A stretch of 19,383 nt of DNA from CAZUFB01 sp964619775 (GTDB taxonomy: Bacteria > Actinomycetota > Coriobacteriia > Coriobacteriales > UMGS124): assembly GCA_964619775.1 (NCBI GenBank), contig CAZUFB010000038.1, positions 1-19,383 of the forward strand, written 5' to 3'. Made by a program: the position numbers and the translations under genes. Below, piece by piece: positions 1 to 6,672 of the stretch. Positions within the stretch are counted from its first letter, which is position 1, and each line of letters opens with the position of its first letter. Under the pieces are notes generated by a model that did not search any database, was not told the DNA's origin, and saw only the letters and a list, made by a program, of their open reading frames with translations.

Positions 1-62
1 CAAATCGTACGACTGCGGGCTGTATTCAATCCCGTCATACGACGAGACGTATATCTCATAGG

Positions 63-104
63 TTGCAAAACATAGTAAAGCATCTTACAGATTGCAAAAC
101 GTAG
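63..104. repeat. Two direct repeats TTGCAAAACRTAG
   Basis: TTGCAAAACATAG lies at 63-75 and TTGCAAAACGTAG at 92-104. They match at 12 of 13 positions and are 29 bp apart, start to start. Between them GTAA and TTAC form a short dyad at 75-88. The spacing and dyad would fit a regulator-binding site or the edge of a longer repeat, but the function is unknown. Confidence 0.5.
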
Positions 105-120
105 CAGGACCGGTGTCGCC

Positions 121-180
121 CGAACCTGCCGGAACCCGCATGAACCCATGGGAACCCGCCCGGATCCGCCGGCACCCGCA
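121..180. repeat. Six tandem 10-bp degenerate repeats
   Basis: The stretch divides exactly into six 10-base units with the approximate consensus nGAACCCGCn. Units 2 and 4 share GGAACCCGC, and the others differ by one to five bases. The period is close to one helical turn. It lies about 100-165 bp upstream of the -35 of the likely rsmA promoter. The role is unknown. Confidence 0.5.
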
Positions 181-284
181 GTCGGACGGGACCAACCCCG
201 TCACGGGCCCCGCCCGGCCTGCTTCTCCCTCCCTCCGCCCCGTGCTCTTCTTGCGGTCGCCGCCTTCGGCGGGCAGGCGCCTGC

Positions 285-312
285 TTTGCCGTCTCTTCTT
301 GCGCGGTACAAT
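285..312 (+). promoter_or_regulatory. Putative rsmA promoter
   Basis: A TTTGCC box (285-290) and a TACAAT box (307-312) are separated by 16 bp, in front of rsmA with a leader of about 60 nt. The -10 box is good and the -35 box is weak. Confidence 0.45.
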
Positions 313-379
313 CGGGCCGTTTGCGGTGTGCCGCTTTGTGCAGTGCGCCCGTCTGCCCCGACCGCAGGAGATACGTCCC

Positions 380-1312
380 ATGCCCTATTCCAAGCTCGCC
401 AGCCCCGGCGCCACCCGTTCGCTGCTCGAGGAGTTTGGCCTTGCGGCGAAATACGCCTTGGGCCAGAACTTTTTGGTGAGCGACGACGTCGTGGGACGCA
501 TCGTGGGGCTTGCCGACCTGCGGCCGTCCGACGTCGTGCTCGAGGTGGGTCCCGGCATCGGCACGCTTACGAGTGCGCTTTTGCCCCGCGTCGCCGCGGT
601 GGTCGCTGTCGAGGCTGACGCTGACATGCGCGGGCCCCTTGCGGTGACCACGGCGGACTATTCCGAGCGGTTCGCCTTGGTGGAAGGCGACGCCGTGCGC
701 GTCGCGCCCGACCGGCTTGCCACGGCGCTTGCCGGGCTGCCGGCGCGCGGGGGAGTCGACCTGCACGGGCGCGCGTTGCCCAACCGCTGGGTCTCCAACC
801 TGCCCTACGCGGTGGCGGCGACGCTCGTCCTCAAGTACTTCCAGGAGTGGCCGTTCGTCGAGGATGCGACCGTCATGGTGCAGTCCGAGGTGGCCGACCG
901 CATCTGCGCCGCTCCCGGCAGCAAGGCTTATGGCGCCTATACGGTCAAGCTTGCGCTGTTCGCCCGGGTGACCGGGCGCTTTCAGGTGCCACCGTCGTGC
1001 TTCTTCCCGGCCCCGCACGTCGAGTCGGCCGTCGTGCGTCTCGAGCGCGTCTCCGGGCAGGACTGTCTGCCTGTCGACGAGGCGTCGGCGTGCGCCCGCG
1101 TCGTCGAGGCCGCGTTCGCGCAGCGCCGCAAGACCATCCGCAACTCGATGGCCGCAAGCGGACTGTGGGGCAAAGACGAGCTCGACGCTGCCTACGAGGC
1201 GTGCGGAATCGCGGGGACGTGCCGTGCCGAGACGCTCGACCCGGCCGCCTTCGTCGCCCTGGCCCGGGCGCTCGCCCCCGCGGTGTCTGCGCCCGACGGC
1301 TCCGGGGTGTAG
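380..1312 (+). CDS. rsmA: 16S rRNA dimethyladenosine transferase RsmA (KsgA)
   Basis: 310 residues. This is the SAM-dependent enzyme that dimethylates two adjacent adenines near the 3' end of 16S rRNA during small-subunit maturation. Family signatures are visible: GQNFL at 28-32, the SAM-binding loop EVGPGIGTLT at 55-64, an acidic residue closing the next strand (E78), the catalytic NLPY at 140-143, then FFPAPHVESAVVRL and the QRRKTIRNS segment in the C-terminal domain. I chose the ATG at 380 because it follows GCAGGAG and gives the usual family start just before GQNFL; upstream in-frame starts lack a binding site. The stop is 19 bp before the helicase start, so the two are probably co-transcribed. 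In Bacillus subtilis ksgA lies near veg and ispE, as here. Product identity is secure. Confidence 0.95.
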   Translation: MPYSKLASPGATRSLLEEFGLAAKYALGQNFLVSDDVVGRIVGLADLRPSDVVLEVGPGIGTLTSALLPRVAAVVAVEADADMRGPLAVTTADYSERFALVEGDAVRVAPDRLATALAGLPARGGVDLHGRALPNRWVSNLPYAVAATLVLKYFQEWPFVEDATVMVQSEVADRICAAPGSKAYGAYTVKLALFARVTGRFQVPPSCFFPAPHVESAVVRLERVSGQDCLPVDEASACARVVEAAFAQRRKTIRNSMAASGLWGKDELDAAYEACGIAGTCRAETLDPAAFVALARALAPAVSAPDGSGV

Positions 1313-1331
1313 GCCGGGACGGGGCCGGACG

Positions 1332-3863
1332 GTGAACGTCTTCGTGTCCGAGACCTGCTACCGGCAGGTGTTCGGCGGCAAAAAAGGGTCGAGCGAGCGG
1401 CGCGTCGACGACTTCAACCGCCTCGTGGGCCGTCTGCAGGCTGCCCGCACGCGCGCCGACCTCATGGTCAAGGGCCTCGGCACGAAGAAATACCGCTCGA
1501 TGGGCCGCGACGTCTACGGCATCGACCTCAACAACGGCCTCACGGCCGAGCGCGTCATCTTCTTGTTCGTGGAGCCCGATGACGCGGCGGCCGCGTGTTT
1601 CGGGCGCTACCGCCAGCCCGACCAGGCAGAGTCGGTGCTGCTCTGCTACTGCTCCGAGCACGACTCCCAGCACCGTCACGCCCGCCAGGTTGCCGGATTC
1701 GCGCCCCATGCCGGCGAGGCCGCGGTGGCCCTGTCCCTGCCCGACGCCCAGATGGCCGAGTTCGAGCGGGTCGGGCGCCTCGAGGTGCCGTGGCGCACCT
1801 ACGCCCCCGGCGACCTGGAGCACTACGGTCGCCCACGCACCCCGGTGCTCACCGAGAGCAAGTTCCGCATCGTCAACGACTTTTTGGCGCGCGACCGCCC
1901 CGTGCTCGTGACGGGCGCGGCGGGCAGCGGCAAGACCGAGCTGGGGTTGCGCGTCCTGGCCGACTTCGCCCGCTCGCATGCCGGCGGCGACATGCTCTAC
2001 CTCACGTTCTCGCCGCATCTGCTCGCCGAGGTCGAGACGCGCTGCCCCGACGACGTGCGCCCGCGCTGCTCGTTTCTCACGTTCGACACGCTGCTGCGCC
2101 TGCTGCTGGGCGACGCGCGCCTGCGCTTCGCGGGTGCGGGGTCGTTCTCGGCGTTCGTCGCCGCGCTGCGCGCCCGGCCCGCGATGGGCGGCCCCGACCG
2201 CGCCCGGATGCTGCGCCTGATCGACGCGCGGGGGGAGGGCTGCGTCTACGCCGAGCTGCACGGCGTCGTCGGCGGCGGCATGGGCGGGGCCTGGGAGCGG
2301 CTCGACTCCGACGGTGCGCCCCCGGCCCCGCTGATCGCGCGCGACGCCTACCTCGCGCTGGGAGACGACCGCTGCGGGCTTACCGACCGGGGCGACCGCG
2401 AGGCCGTCTACGCGATCGCCGAGGCGTTTGCGCGCTGGTGCGCCGCCGCAGGCCGGACGTTGCGCAACGCGGCGGCCGTCGAGGCGTTCGGCCGCGTGCG
2501 CGTCCCCCGCTACGCCCTCGTGGTGGCCGACGAGGTGCAGGACCTCACCGAAGTGCAGGTCGCGCTGCTCCACCGGCTGTGCGCCCAGGGGACGGACGGT
2601 CCGGCGCGCCTCTTCATGACGGGCGACGCCAACCAGGTGCTCGCGCCCACCGCCTTCGACGCGCGCCGCCTCATGCGGCTCGACCCGCGCCTGCAGGTTG
2701 CGCGACTTACGGGCAACTTCCGCAACCCGGAGGCCGTCTGCGCGCTCGCCAACGCGGTGGGGGAGGTGCGTGCCGCCTCGCGCCGTCTGCCGGCCCGCCG
2801 CGGCGCGGAGGACGCGCCTGAGGAGGCGTTCAACCGCAGCGCCGGGCGCACGCTGTGGTGGGTGGGCGACGACGAGGACGCGCTGCTCCGCGTGGCCGAC
2901 GGGGGTGCCAACGTGGCGCTGGTCACCGACGCGGCCACGTGGCGGCGGCTGCGCTCCCGCAGCGCCAGCGTGTTCACGGTCGAGCAGGTCAAGGGCATGG
3001 AGTTCGAAAACGTCATCCTTTACGGGACGCTCGCCGCCGACCGACGGCGCTTCGACGCGCTGTTCGAGGAGGGCCCCAAGGACGCGAGCCTGCACCGCGC
3101 GCTCAACAGGCTCTACGTGGGTGTCACGCGCTCGTGCGGCAGCCTTCTCGTTGCCGAACCGCGGCACACCCCCATGCTCGGTCGGCTGGCCGCACTCGAC
3201 GGGCGGTTCGAGCGGGTGAGCGAGCTGTCCGACGTGGACTTCGAGCTCGACGCGACGCCGCGCGGCTACCTCGCGGTGGGGCGCGCCCTCAAGGAGCAGG
3301 GCGCCTTCGCGGCGGCCCGCGCCAACCTCGAGCGCGCGCTGGCGTCGGCGCCCGACGTCCCCGGCGCGCTCGACGCCCGCGAGGCCGACGACGCGCGCCG
3401 CCTGGTCGCGGCCTGCCGGGTGTACGAGGCGCACGACCCCGAGGAGACCCCCGCCGACGAGCTGGCCGGCCTGTTCGAGGAGGCCGGCCTGTTCGAGGAG
3501 GCGCTGCCCTTCGCCCGCGCCGCGCTCGACGGGCGGCGGGCGGCCCTGCTGACCCTGGCGGCCGACCGGCGGCTCGACGGGGCCCGCTTCGGGGCGGCCG
3601 AGCGCGTGGCGGCCTTCGAGGAGGCCCTGGCGCGCGAGGGTCTCGACGTTGCGGACCTCTACGGGGTCTCCTCGCGCTATGATGACCTTCTCACCTGGTA
3701 CGCCGCCGAGCGCGCCGACGACCTCGAGCTGTTCGCGCTCGAGACGGCCGGCCGCGTGGACGGCTGCCTCGACGCCCTGCGTCGCGCCGCCCGCCTCCGC
3801 GCGGCCTGCGGCGTCCGACCCGAAAGGAGCTGCGATGCCCCCGAGCAACCCGACGACGAGTGA
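1332..3863 (+). CDS. UvrD-like SF1 helicase with N-terminal extra domain and C-terminal helical region
   Basis: 843 residues from the GTG at 1332. All core SF1A helicase motifs are present: Walker A GAAGSGKT (195-202), Walker B DEVQD (400-404), GDANQ (431-435), GNFRN (461-465), VKGMEFEN (553-560) and LYVGVTR (594-600). It should therefore be an active ATP-driven nucleic-acid translocase. About 190 residues precede Walker A, and I cannot assign them with confidence; the alternation around 60-120 (YGIDLNNG, then two hydrophobic strands, then EHDSQH) is reminiscent of the RelE/ParE fold. After motif VI about 240 residues look helical and TPR-like (for example LKEQGAFAAARANLERAL). The GTG start avoids a long overlap with rsmA, but the binding site is poor. 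The last 29 bp overlap the coiled-coil gene. It is not a standard UvrD, PcrA or RecB. The helicase call is firm; the cellular job is unknown. Confidence 0.85.
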   Translation: MNVFVSETCYRQVFGGKKGSSERRVDDFNRLVGRLQAARTRADLMVKGLGTKKYRSMGRDVYGIDLNNGLTAERVIFLFVEPDDAAAACFGRYRQPDQAESVLLCYCSEHDSQHRHARQVAGFAPHAGEAAVALSLPDAQMAEFERVGRLEVPWRTYAPGDLEHYGRPRTPVLTESKFRIVNDFLARDRPVLVTGAAGSGKTELGLRVLADFARSHAGGDMLYLTFSPHLLAEVETRCPDDVRPRCSFLTFDTLLRLLLGDARLRFAGAGSFSAFVAALRARPAMGGPDRARMLRLIDARGEGCVYAELHGVVGGGMGGAWERLDSDGAPPAPLIARDAYLALGDDRCGLTDRGDREAVYAIAEAFARWCAAAGRTLRNAAAVEAFGRVRVPRYALVVADEVQDLTEVQVALLHRLCAQGTDGPARLFMTGDANQVLAPTAFDARRLMRLDPRLQVARLTGNFRNPEAVCALANAVGEVRAASRRLPARRGAEDAPEEAFNRSAGRTLWWVGDDEDALLRVADGGANVALVTDAATWRRLRSRSASVFTVEQVKGMEFENVILYGTLAADRRRFDALFEEGPKDASLHRALNRLYVGVTRSCGSLLVAEPRHTPMLGRLAALDGRFERVSELSDVDFELDATPRGYLAVGRALKEQGAFAAARANLERALASAPDVPGALDAREADDARRLVAACRVYEAHDPEETPADELAGLFEEAGLFEEALPFARAALDGRRAALLTLAADRRLDGARFGAAERVAAFEEALAREGLDVADLYGVSSRYDDLLTWYAAERADDLELFALETAGRVDGCLDALRRAARLRAACGVRPERSCDAPEQPDDE

Positions 3864-4581
3864 CGCCCGTGGCGACGCGCCCGCCCAGGCAGCCCCCGGG
3901 TTCGCCGCCCAGGCCTCCCGCCTTGTGGAGGCCGCGCGCGCCAACGAGCGCGCGGTGCGCGATCTCGAGGAGGCGGCCCAGCTGCTCGCCTCCGGCATGG
4001 ACGACCTGGTGCACGCTGAAGGGCTTGCCCAGGCGCTCGCGGGCCTCTCCGCCCAGGTGGGGCGCGTGCGCGCCGCGGCCGACGAGGTGCGCGGCGTCCT
4101 CGAGGCGGCCGAGGGGCTGGGCGAGGTGCGCGCCGCGGCCGAGGAGGCGACCGGGCACGTGCACGCCATCGAAGAGCGCCTGTCCTCGGTGGCCGACCGC
4201 GCCCTGAAGCTCGACGAGAGGCTCGCCCAGGCCGACGGACGGCTCGCCCAGGCGCTCGACCGCATCGACCAGGCCGGGCTGGGGGCCGCCTTGGAGCGCA
4301 TCGAGACGCTCGAGGCCAAGGTAGACCGCGTGCTCGAGACGCTTTCCTACCAGGCCGACTCCTTCGTCGAGCGCGTCGGCCCCCAGGTCGAGCGGCTCGA
4401 GAAGGTGGCCGAGCGCATGGACGCTCCCGCGGTGGCCGACGAGCTCGCCGACGTGCTGGCGACCAACCACCAGCTCTTCGAGGCCATCGACGCGATGCGC
4501 AACGAGAACGCCGACGCGCAGGCCTACTGGGACGAGGTCATCGAAGGGTGGCACGGGCGCCATGGCCGCACCGGGCGCTGA
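3835..4581 (+). CDS. Coiled-coil protein of unknown function
   Basis: 248 residues with no recognised domain. From about residue 20 to 225 it is dominated by Ala, Glu, Leu, Arg and Gln in heptad-like order, for example the LDERLAQADGRLAQALDRID stretch, with almost no Gly/Pro breaks. I read this as a long, mainly helical, coiled-coil rod. The ATG at 3835 follows AAAGGAGC at 3823-3830, the best binding site in this operon, and lies inside the end of the helicase frame. The C-terminus overlaps the repeat-protein gene by 20 bp. It has no signal peptide or membrane segment, so it is presumably cytosolic. Overlap on both sides suggests translational coupling and a partner role for helicase and repeat protein. 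Similarity to SMC-type rods or phage tail-tape segments would be composition only, so I do not claim it. Confidence 0.75.
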   Translation: MPPSNPTTSDARGDAPAQAAPGFAAQASRLVEAARANERAVRDLEEAAQLLASGMDDLVHAEGLAQALAGLSAQVGRVRAAADEVRGVLEAAEGLGEVRAAAEEATGHVHAIEERLSSVADRALKLDERLAQADGRLAQALDRIDQAGLGAALERIETLEAKVDRVLETLSYQADSFVERVGPQVERLEKVAERMDAPAVADELADVLATNHQLFEAIDAMRNENADAQAYWDEVIEGWHGRHGRTGR

Positions 4582-5321
4582 GGGGACCGGGTCTTTCGCG
4601 GGGTTCGACGCCCTGTTCGGGGACTTTCCGCTGTTCGGTGAGCCTGCGGGGCGGCGCGGGGGCACGCCGTCGGCCGCGTGGCTCGCAAGCGCCCCGATCG
4701 ACGAGTACGACGAGCGGGGCTTCAACCGCGTGGGCGTCCACCGCGAGACGGGCAGCCGCTTCGACCCGCAGGGCTACGACGCCTTCGGCTACGACGTGCG
4801 CGGCTTCGACGTCGAGGGAATCCACTGCGAGACCCGCTCGCGCTTCGGCCCGGACGGATACGACCGGGCGGGCTTCGACCTTCAGGGCTACGACCGGGCG
4901 GGCCGCGACGCGCTCGGCTACGACCGCGACGGCTACGACCCTTGGGGCCTCGACCGCTACCGCCGCGACCGCGATGGTTTCGACGTGCGCGGCTTCGGNN
5001 NNNNNNNNNNNNNNNNNNNNNNNNNNNNNNNNNNNNNNNNNNNNNNNNNNNNNNNNNNNNNNNNNNNNNNNNNNNNNNNNNNNNNNNNNNNNNNNNNNCC
5101 GCGACGGCCTCCACCGCGCCACCGGGACGCCCTTCTCGCCGGCGGGCTACGACCGCTGGGGCCGCGACGCGCTCGGCTACGACCGCAGGGGCTTCGGCCG
5201 CGACGGCCTCCACCGCGCCACCGGGACGCCCTTCTCGCCGGCGGGCTACGACGCGCACGGGCGCGACGCCCGGGGCGTCTACCGCTGGTCGCGTGAAAAG
5301 GGCGCGGACGCTACCCGATGA
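4562..5321 (+). CDS. Tandem GYD-repeat protein, interrupted by an assembly gap
   Basis: The start is the ATG at 4562, inside the end of the coiled-coil gene, and the stop is TGA at 5319-5321. The first 146 residues are readable up to the N-run; the last 73 or so lie in another apparent frame after it. After a short head (FAGFDALFGDFPLFGE) the protein is made of five-residue steps G-[YFR]-D-x-x, broken by a block of the form H-x-x-T-G-[ST]-x-F-x-P-x-G-Y-D. Behind the gap a 33-residue unit (99 bp) occurs about twice. No signal peptide is visible. The frames join exactly if the true gap is a multiple of three bases: GG at 4997-4998 plus C at 5099 makes a Gly codon. I take this as one intact gene of unknown repeat number. 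I recognise no established family and can give no function. Confidence 0.7.
4999..5098. other. Assembly gap of 100 N
   Basis: Exactly 100 N, the conventional placeholder for unknown length. It falls within the 99-bp repeats of the GYD-repeat gene, where short reads cannot be placed. The left edge ends GGCTTCGG, which are the eight bases preceding the repeat unit at 5190-5197. Confidence 0.95.
5099..5252 (+). repeat. 99-bp tandem repeat within the GYD-repeat gene
   Basis: A 55-nt block at 5099-5153 recurs unchanged at 5198-5252, a period of 99 bp or 33 codons. It encodes the R-D-G-L-H-R-A-T-G-T-P-F block. The near-perfect identity indicates recent duplication or homogenisation, and explains the gap just to the left. 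Confidence 0.9.
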
Positions 5322-6402
5322 CCACGAGGTCGTGCGGGTAGGAGTTGAGCACCTCGCAGCCGTCCTCCGTCACGGCGATGAGGTCCTCGATGCGCACGCC
5401 GAAGCGCCCCGCGAGGTAGATGCCCGGCTCGTCGGAGAAGCACATGCCCGGCCGCACCGGTTCGCGGTGCGTGGCCGAGACGTCGCCCGGCTCGTGGCAG
5501 GTCGTGCCGATCTGGTGGCCCAGGCGGTGGGTGAACGCGTCGCCGTAGCCGGCCTGCTCGATGAGGGAGCGCGCGGCTCGGTCGATGTCGCAGAACAGCA
5601 CCCCGGGGGCCACTGCGGCGGCCGCGGCTTCGTTGGCGGCGCGGACGGTCTCGTAGACGCGGCGCTGCTCGTCGCTGACGGTTTGGTAGAAGAACGTGCG
5701 CGTCATGTCCGAGCAGTAGCCGTCCTGCACGCAGCCCACGTCGAACAGCACCGCGTCGCCCGGCGCGAGCACGGTGTCGTCGGGCTCGTGGTGCGGGTCG
5801 GCGGCGTGTGCGCCGAAGCTCACGATGGGGGAGAACGAGAAGCCCTGCGCGCCGAGGCGGCGGTACTCGCCGAGCAGCCCGCCGGCGATCTGGCTTTCGG
5901 TGACGCCCTCGCGCACCTGGGCGCGCAGCCAGGCCATCGCCTGGTCGTTCGTGGCGCTCGCGCGGCGCATCAGCTCGATCTCGGCGTCGTCTTTGATGGC
6001 GCGCGCGTCGTCGACCGGCTTGCTGCCGAGCACGAAGCCCGCCGCCGCCTTCGCGTCGCGCAGGGGCAGCAGGAAGCGCGCCGCCATGTCTTTGTCGCAG
6101 CCCACCGCCTCGGCCGGGTTGAGCAGGCTTGCGACGAGGGTGAGCGGGTCGTCGGTGTCGCGGTAGCCCAGCACGTCGATTCCCAGGTCGGCCGGGGTGG
6201 GGAAGAGGTCGTTCACGACCATGCGGGGCTCCTCCCCGTTGCGCAGCACCAGCGCGTAGAAGCGCTCGCCGGGGTCCACCGCAAAGCCGGTGAGCCATGC
6301 GATCGAGGTGGGGTCGGTCACGATGAGCTGGCCGAGCCCGCAGCCCGCCATGTTGTTGAGCACGCGCTCGACGCGCCCCTCGAGCACCGTCCGGTTTGCC
6401 AT
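5311..6402 (-). CDS. M24-family Xaa-Pro-type metallopeptidase
   Basis: 363 residues. The N-terminal creatinase-like domain is followed by a pita-bread catalytic domain with the five metal ligands of the M24 family in order: D221 (FDVG), D232 (SDMTR), H296 (GHQIG), E325 (DEPG) and E339 (RIED). H203 in DPHHEPDD is the usual substrate-pocket histidine. It should bind two metal ions and cleave N-terminal residues next to proline, or proline dipeptides, in the cytosol. I chose the ATG at 6402 because GAAAGGAAGG lies just upstream; an ATG at 6441 would add 13 residues and has no such site. GHQIG instead of GHGIG is a small deviation. The gene faces the repeat gene and their ends overlap by 11 bp. 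Aminopeptidase P and prolidase cannot be separated from sequence alone. Confidence 0.88.
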   Translation of the reverse strand: MANRTVLEGRVERVLNNMAGCGLGQLIVTDPTSIAWLTGFAVDPGERFYALVLRNGEEPRMVVNDLFPTPADLGIDVLGYRDTDDPLTLVASLLNPAEAVGCDKDMAARFLLPLRDAKAAAGFVLGSKPVDDARAIKDDAEIELMRRASATNDQAMAWLRAQVREGVTESQIAGGLLGEYRRLGAQGFSFSPIVSFGAHAADPHHEPDDTVLAPGDAVLFDVGCVQDGYCSDMTRTFFYQTVSDEQRRVYETVRAANEAAAAAVAPGVLFCDIDRAARSLIEQAGYGDAFTHRLGHQIGTTCHEPGDVSATHREPVRPGMCFSDEPGIYLAGRFGVRIEDLIAVTEDGCEVLNSYPHDLVVIG

Positions 6403-6419
6403 GGAACCTTCCTTTCGCC

Positions 6420-6437
6420 GGGCGCCGTGCGGCGCCC
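6420..6437 (-). promoter_or_regulatory. GC hairpin in the leader of the M24 peptidase gene
   Basis: GGGCGCC (6420-6426) and GGCGCCC (6431-6437) form a perfect 7-bp stem with a 4-base loop. It sits 17 bases before the start codon, just upstream of the ribosome binding site. It could modulate translation; no T-tract follows, so it is not a normal terminator. Confidence 0.4.
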
Positions 6438-6471
6438 CCATTTATTTGTTGACGCCGGCATGATACCGCCC

Positions 6472-6498
6472 TTGCGCGGTCGTCGGGGGTGCTAGGCT
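6472..6498 (+). promoter_or_regulatory. Weak candidate promoter for the GH3 gene
   Basis: TTGCGC (6472-6477) and TAGGCT (6493-6498) are separated by 15 bp. This would give a leader of about 170 nt. The -35 box matches the one before the tRNA gene, but the spacing is short and the -10 box is poor. Confidence 0.3.
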
Positions 6499-6672
6499 TT
6501 GGAGCCAGGCAAACGGCACCGGTCCCCACCGTCCGCATGGGCGTACGTGGCTGCCCGCGGAGTTGTCGGGCGAGGCGCGCGAAGGCGACGCGTGCGGGGA
6601 CGTATGGGCCCGAGCGCAACGACGCCCGGCATTTGCGGGCAGCTCGAGGCGAGGCCGGCGGAAGGGGAAGGC

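Larger units (their letters stand above)
1..379. other. Non-coding leader upstream of rsmA
   Basis: I find no supportable gene here. The first 110 bases are clearly more AT-rich than the rest of the window. They hold two copies of a 13-nt direct repeat. Bases 121-180 carry six 10-bp near-repeats. A promoter-like pair sits at 285-312. The rsmA frame stays open back to base 92, but that stretch has no ribosome binding site and encodes a proline/arginine-rich sequence typical of open frames in GC-rich DNA, so I treat it as non-coding. Confidence 0.6.

Noticed and set aside
92..379. An N-terminal extension of rsmA by 96 codons
   Set aside because: No ribosome binding site, covers the likely promoter, Pro/Arg-rich, and the family starts at or near the ATG at 380.
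945..4319. A very long open frame on the minus strand, 1124 codons, opposite rsmA and the helicase
   Set aside because: It lies opposite genes with clear family motifs, has extreme Arg/Ala/Gly/His composition and no domain; GC-rich DNA leaves such antisense frames open.
3691..4725. Minus-strand frame of 344 codons opposite the coiled-coil gene
   Set aside because: Composition mirrors the plus-strand gene, with no plausible ribosome binding site or family motif.
4732..5252. CRISPR array or phage-type repeats as explanation of the repeats
   Set aside because: The 99-bp period encodes a continuous protein pattern, units lack spacers of uniform length, and no cas gene is present.
4694..5252. 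Classical pentapeptide-repeat (DNA-mimic) protein
   Set aside because: The five-residue step has Gly before the aromatic residue and Asp after it, not the A-[DN]-[LF]-x-x order of that family.
6499..6672. A riboswitch in the GH3 leader
   Set aside because: I looked for TPP, cobalamin, glycine and cyclic-dinucleotide core sequences and found none that fit.
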